Shown here piece by piece: positions 50,674 through 53,610 of a stretch of DNA of 53,610 nt. The position numbers and the translations under genes were made by a program. This DNA is from Mageeibacillus sp. UBA5439 (GTDB lineage Bacteria; Bacillota; Clostridia; Saccharofermentanales; DTU023), in NCBI GenBank assembly GCA_002427505.1, contig DIRJ01000016.1, positions 94,501-148,110 on the forward strand, given 5' to 3'. How positions within the stretch are numbered: position 1 is the stretch's first letter; every line of letters begins with the position of its first letter. The notes below the pieces were generated by a model. It worked only from the letters and a program-made list of their open reading frames with translations, had not been told where the DNA came from and searched no databases.

Positions 50674-50892
50674 CTAAATTATACCGAAATATTTCAGTAT
50701 CAGTGCTAAAACAATAATTATCAGTGCGGGAATCAGATAATAGACAGTTGAAGTTTTCTTGCTTTGGCCTGAACACCCCGGGCATGATCCACAAGCTGCT
50801 TTGCTCGGTTTATCAGGGCATTTGCCCTGCTGCTCCGCTTCGCTTTTATTTAGCTCGGCTTTTACATCTTTGTTGTCACTATTTACTCTCAT
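50674..50892 (-). CDS. Small Cys-rich single-pass membrane protein
   Basis: Unknown function. 72 residues: a charged N-terminal half, a cysteine group with Cys25, Cys34, Cys37 and Cys40 (ACGSCPGCSG), and one C-terminal helix from about 50 to 70. The two overlapping CxxC pairs suggest metal or iron-sulfur binding, or redox work, at the membrane face. GGTGAG lies nine bases before the ATG. It is read toward the opp promoter, but a gap of more than 120 bases separates them. Confidence 0.7.
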   Translation of the reverse strand: MRVNSDNKDVKAELNKSEAEQQGKCPDKPSKAACGSCPGCSGQSKKTSTVYYLIPALIIIVLALILKYFGII

Positions 50893-50948
50893 AGTTTTGA
50901 ACTCACCAGTTGCTATAATTAATAAATATTAAGCTTCAGACTCAAAAA

Positions 50949-51596
50949 TCATTCAGTTATCTGAGCCAGGCTTTCATCTGTTTTTTCTGCCCACCACCTG
51001 GCTCCGCTTAATAAAAACAGCTCTCGCGCTGAAAACAAATACTGCAGGGCCTCTTCTTTGGCCCTGCTCGCAAGCAGGTATCGGGCTTCAACATGATAAT
51101 AACACGCCTTTAAGAGATCATCGCCGTCAGTATTCATGCAATAGCTGGCTAAATCTAAATAGATGCGAGCCTCGGATAATTCGCACATGTCCAGGAACAA
51201 ACGCGCCTGCTGGAGATAATTCTCCGTCAGGCGCATATAATATCGCTCATACTGTGATGATAGATAAGACAGTTCCTCGCGCAGGACTTTTACAGCAGCC
51301 TTCGGCTCACCGCTTAGTTCGAGATACTTAGCGTAGACATGCAGTATGGCAGCTTTTCTTTCACGTCTGTCAGGCCGGTCGGTTTTTTCAAGATAGCGCT
51401 GCAAAAGTTCCCGGGCACGCTCTGCCTGCCCCAGTTCGAGCAGAGCATCCAACTGCCCTCTGATTGCGTTTACTCTGATGGGCTCGCTTAAAACTTGAGT
51501 CTGCAATACATCCGTAAAGCTTTCCACTGCATCGGAAAAGCTGCCGTTTAGAAAGGCCAGTCTTCCATCTTCCATTTTTTGCATTGTTTTATCCAT
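50949..51596 (-). CDS. TPR-like helical repeat protein
   Basis: Unknown cytoplasmic protein of 215 residues made almost entirely of paired helices resembling tetratricopeptide repeats, e.g. GRLAFLNGSFSDAVESFTDVLQ, LDALLELGQAERARELLQRYLEK, YLELSGEPKAAVKVLREEL and the C-terminal YLFSARELFLLSGARWW. No enzyme motif is visible; TPR proteins usually bind partner proteins. The ribosome site before the first ATG is weak; ATGs at residues 5 and 8 are alternatives. It is divergent to the CBS gene. Confidence 0.75.
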   Translation of the reverse strand: MDKTMQKMEDGRLAFLNGSFSDAVESFTDVLQTQVLSEPIRVNAIRGQLDALLELGQAERARELLQRYLEKTDRPDRRERKAAILHVYAKYLELSGEPKAAVKVLREELSYLSSQYERYYMRLTENYLQQARLFLDMCELSEARIYLDLASYCMNTDGDDLLKACYYHVEARYLLASRAKEEALQYLFSARELFLLSGARWWAEKTDESLAQITE

Positions 51597-51664
51597 GTAT
51601 TCATCTTACTCTATTTCTGAAGAGCATAAAAGAATGATAGAAATATATTTTTTCACTGACAATG

Positions 51665-51692
51665 TTCACAATTTGTTTCAGATTGCTATAGA
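51665..51692 (+). promoter_or_regulatory. Promoter of the CBS-domain gene
   Basis: TTCACA and TATAGA are spaced by 16 bases, about 48 bases before the start codon. Confidence 0.5.
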
Positions 51693-51740
51693 TTTTAGTT
51701 GTACACTGAAGTCAGAGAAATTTGAGATTGGAGTGCTAAA

Positions 51741-52289
51741 ATGATTGGTTCACATATCGAGGGACTGCTTCTGCAAAGTGAAGAGTCCCTAATGGTTTGT
51801 GCTAATGATGTCGCCACTGTCCGGACTGAAAACAATTTACTTCACGCCTTGCTTGTACTCTCAAGTGTAGGTTATAACTCTATCCCCGTTTTAGACCAGA
51901 ATTCTCATATCCAAGGCAAAATATCTATGCCTATGATCATCAATGGCGTACTTAAAGATGAGGATTATGACTGGACCTTGCTCAACGAACGCAAAGTCAG
52001 GGATGTCATGGATTCATCAGTGCGTACTTTATCTGCAGACGCAGAGTTTGAAGATATCCTGCACATGCTGGTCGATCAGAATTATCTCTGTGTTGCTGAT
52101 AAAAATGGAGTCTTTCGGGGAATCATCACGCGTAAAGCCATGCTTAAACGTGTAAATTTTATGGCCCATGAGTTTGAGCGCATCTATGATGTACAGATTA
52201 AGGAAGCCTGCCATCCTGAAACAAAAGAGGAGTATCGCCGGGACATTTTCACGGCCAGAGCTAAACTCTTGCGGGGCCATGCGGACTAA
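51741..52289 (+). CDS. CBS-pair protein, CbpB/DarB-like
   Basis: Two CBS motifs form one ligand-binding pair: about residues 16-75 (LLHALLVLSSVGYNSIPVLDQNSHIQGKIS) and about 85-140 (VRDVMDSSVRTLS...YLCVADKNGVFRGIITRK). Stand-alone CBS proteins of this shape in Bacillota include the c-di-AMP-binding CbpB/DarB group; I think this belongs there, but ligand specificity cannot be proven from sequence. About 40 charged residues extend the C-terminus beyond the usual length (182 against about 145). GGAG precedes the ATG. Confidence 0.8.
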   Translation: MIGSHIEGLLLQSEESLMVCANDVATVRTENNLLHALLVLSSVGYNSIPVLDQNSHIQGKISMPMIINGVLKDEDYDWTLLNERKVRDVMDSSVRTLSADAEFEDILHMLVDQNYLCVADKNGVFRGIITRKAMLKRVNFMAHEFERIYDVQIKEACHPETKEEYRRDIFTARAKLLRGHAD

Positions 52290-52364
52290 GTCAAGAGCCG
52301 GCGAAACCTGCAAGTAATCAATATCATTGCTCCGGGAACACCTGAGCTGAGAGTTTTTGTCTAC

Positions 52365-52399
52365 AAAAAAAGCCGCCAGTTTTTCATCAGGCGGCTTTT
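52365..52399 (-). terminator. Terminator of rplJL (also usable by the CBS gene)
   Basis: GCCGCC/GGCGGC stem extended by A:T pairs with a 12-base loop; on the minus strand it is followed by a run of seven T, 29 bases after the rplL stop. On the plus strand four T follow, so it may also end the CBS transcript. Confidence 0.87.
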
Positions 52400-52427
52400 A
52401 CTTGTTTTATAAATATTCAGTAAGCTC

Positions 52428-52805
52428 TTAGTCAAGCTCAACGACTGCGCCGGCTTCTTCAAGTTCAGCTTTGGCAGACTCGGCTTCTTCTTTGCCGACA
52501 TTCTCTTTGATGGCGCCGGGGGCTCCGTCAACAACAGCCTTGGCTTCTTTTAGTCCCAGACCGGTCAGTCCGCGAACAACCTTGATAACATTGATTTTGT
52601 TGGGACCGATCTCTTTGAGGATAACGTTAAATTCGGTCTTTTCTTCTGCTTCGTCAGCGACTGCGGCTGTGGCCGGTCCTGCTGAAATCATAGCTGCTGC
52701 GGAAACACCAAAGGCCTCTTCCAGTTCCTTGACCAATTCGTTTAATTCCAAAACGCTCAGTCCTTTTACTTCTTCAATAATAGCGTTAATTTTTTCGCTA
52801 GCCAT
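52428..52805 (-). CDS. rplL: Large ribosomal subunit protein bL12 (L7/L12)
   Basis: Stalk protein of the 50S subunit that recruits translation GTPases. 125 residues: N-terminal dimerisation helices (about 1-32), an Ala-rich hinge, and the C-terminal domain with KTEFNVILKEIGPNKINVIKVVRGLTGLGLKEAK. GGAGGT lies before the ATG. Read with rplJ, 57 bases upstream. Confidence 0.99.
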   Translation of the reverse strand: MASEKINAIIEEVKGLSVLELNELVKELEEAFGVSAAAMISAGPATAAVADEAEEKTEFNVILKEIGPNKINVIKVVRGLTGLGLKEAKAVVDGAPGAIKENVGKEEAESAKAELEEAGAVVELD

Positions 52806-52862
52806 TTAATCCTACCTCCTAAAATGAGTGATTTTTTGAAAAATGTTTAATCAGCTGCCAGG

Positions 52863-53477
52863 TTATTCCTCTTCGGACTTAACTTCAGCTTCTTCTTCTG
52901 CTGCTGCCTCGGCAACAGCTTCTTTTGCTGCCGGTACAGCAGCGGCGCCAGTTATCAGCTCACCAACAGTCTTTACTCCTGCTTCTTCAGCTTTGGCAGC
53001 AATCTGACCACTAACCTGGGCCAGGGCCGTCAGCGGATAAAGCAGCATGAAAGTAAGTTGACCGTAGAGCACATCCTGAGTAGGTACGTAAGAAAGAGCA
53101 AGAATCTCCTCCAGAGACACGCTTTTTCCAGCTACAATTCCTCCCTTGATGGTCGTTTTTTTGAATTTCTCGCCGGATTCACGAATCAGACGCGGTGCCA
53201 GAACAACATCTTCTGTGCTGTAGGCGATAGCTGTAGGTCCTGTAAACACTTCGTCAATATCCTTGATTCCGAGTTCATGCATGGCACGGATAGAAAGAGT
53301 ATTCTTTACCACACGGTACTGGATACCTGCCTCACGTAACTTAGCCCGCATTTCAGTGTCCTGCGCGACAGTCAAACCTTTGTAATCGGAGAAGACAATC
53401 GACTCAGCTGCCTTCAGTTCATTGGCAAGCTTGGTTACCTGGGCCTTCTTTTTCTCCAAAATTTTTGGACTTGGCAT
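52863..53477 (-). CDS. rplJ: Large ribosomal subunit protein uL10
   Basis: Base of the ribosomal stalk, binding 23S rRNA and L12 dimers. 204 residues: the start MPSPKILEKKKAQV, VFSDYKGLTV near residue 32, YRVVKNTLSIRA, and a C-terminal helix for L12. The last 30 residues are an Ala/Glu/Val-rich tail, longer than the usual 165-175 residue form. GGAGGA lies before the ATG. Controlled by the L10 leader upstream. Confidence 0.99.
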   Translation of the reverse strand: MPSPKILEKKKAQVTKLANELKAAESIVFSDYKGLTVAQDTEMRAKLREAGIQYRVVKNTLSIRAMHELGIKDIDEVFTGPTAIAYSTEDVVLAPRLIRESGEKFKKTTIKGGIVAGKSVSLEEILALSYVPTQDVLYGQLTFMLLYPLTALAQVSGQIAAKAEEAGVKTVGELITGAAAVPAAKEAVAEAAAEEEAEVKSEEE

Positions 53478-53489
53478 GACATTCCTCCT

Positions 53490-53610
53490 TTTATATATTT
53501 GAAAAACCCCTCTGCGAAAGGCAGAGGGGCGTCTGTTTATTGGCCTGCCTCCACCTCGGCGGGACAGCTATTCCTGTTTATGCCCTGACGGGCTCCTGCT
53601 TTCTTCGGCT
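53490..53610 (-). promoter_or_regulatory. Ribosomal protein L10 leader (cut at window edge)
   Basis: The minus strand upstream of rplJ holds the typical leader: AGCCGAAGAAAGCAGGAGCC near the window end, conserved GCCGAGGTGGAGGC, then the terminator-like hairpin. By family knowledge, L10(L12)4 binds the leader and represses its own operon. The 5' end is outside the window. Confidence 0.82.
53502..53529 (-). terminator. Attenuator hairpin of the L10 leader
   Basis: Perfect 9-bp stem CCCCTCTGC/GCAGAGGGG (reads the same on the minus strand) with loop CTTTC, followed by TTTTT, 25 bases before the rplJ start. It lies between leader and gene, so it acts as the switchable stop of the autoregulated operon. 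Confidence 0.88.

Noticed and set aside
1..53610. CRISPR array, prophage, insertion sequence or toxin-antitoxin pair
   Set aside because: No regularly spaced repeats, integrases, transposases, capsid genes or recognisable toxin-antitoxin genes were seen on either strand.

Overview
The window reads as chromosome of a Gram-positive anaerobe of the Clostridia (Bacillota), roughly half G+C. The signs are a clostridial-order rnfCDGEAB operon, pyruvate:ferredoxin oxidoreductase, adenosylcobalamin-dependent glutamate mutase, spaced NlpC/P60 wall enzymes with SH3 repeats, DnaD-type primosome proteins, strong GGAGG ribosome sites and an L10 leader. The genus cannot be named from sequence alone. I see no phage, insertion sequence or CRISPR array. 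No stretch longer than 300 bases lacks a gene.

Layout. 0-1.6 kb: cut tRNA-Thr and a MATE exporter. 1.7-7.2 kb: the six-gene Rnf complex (+), closed by a terminator that faces the one for rpmB. 7.2-11.3 kb (-): rpmB, a catalytically dead NlpC/P60-like membrane protein, acpS, and a DnaC/DnaI-like ATPase with a DnaD-like protein. 11.3-18.5 kb (-): pyruvate:ferredoxin oxidoreductase, phosphoglycerate mutase and a phosphoglycerate kinase-triosephosphate isomerase fusion. 18.5-24.8 kb (-): PHP phosphoesterase, membrane glycosyltransferase, VanW-domain protein and an SH3/NlpC-P60 wall hydrolase. 25-28.7 kb (-): an ATP-grasp protein, a CitX-CitG fusion and an unusual P-loop protein. 28.9-30 kb (+): one short-chain dehydrogenase. 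30-39.6 kb (-): the methylaspartate pathway operon. 39.8-41.5 kb (+): oligoendopeptidase F. 41.6-50.4 kb (-): oppABCDF, a small membrane protein and a lipoprotein. 50.7-53.6 kb: a Cys-rich mini-membrane protein, a TPR protein, a CBS protein (+), then rplJL with its leader.

How it fits together (inference from gene content). Peptides enter by Opp and are cut by PepF. Glutamate is rearranged to 3-methylaspartate (GlmS/GlmE, kept active by GlmL), deaminated to mesaconate (methylaspartate ammonia-lyase), hydrated to citramalate (two-subunit class I hydratase) and split to acetate and pyruvate (CitDEF-type lyase, whose prosthetic group is made and attached by the CitX-CitG fusion). Pyruvate:ferredoxin oxidoreductase then makes acetyl-CoA and reduced ferredoxin, and Rnf oxidises ferredoxin with NAD while pumping ions. 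Almost the whole energy metabolism of a glutamate/peptide fermenter is therefore in one window. The lyase-activating ligase CitC is not seen. The least explained parts are the P-loop protein beside CitXG, the GntR-type regulator with an unfamiliar C-terminal domain, the dead NlpC/P60 protein and two small membrane proteins.
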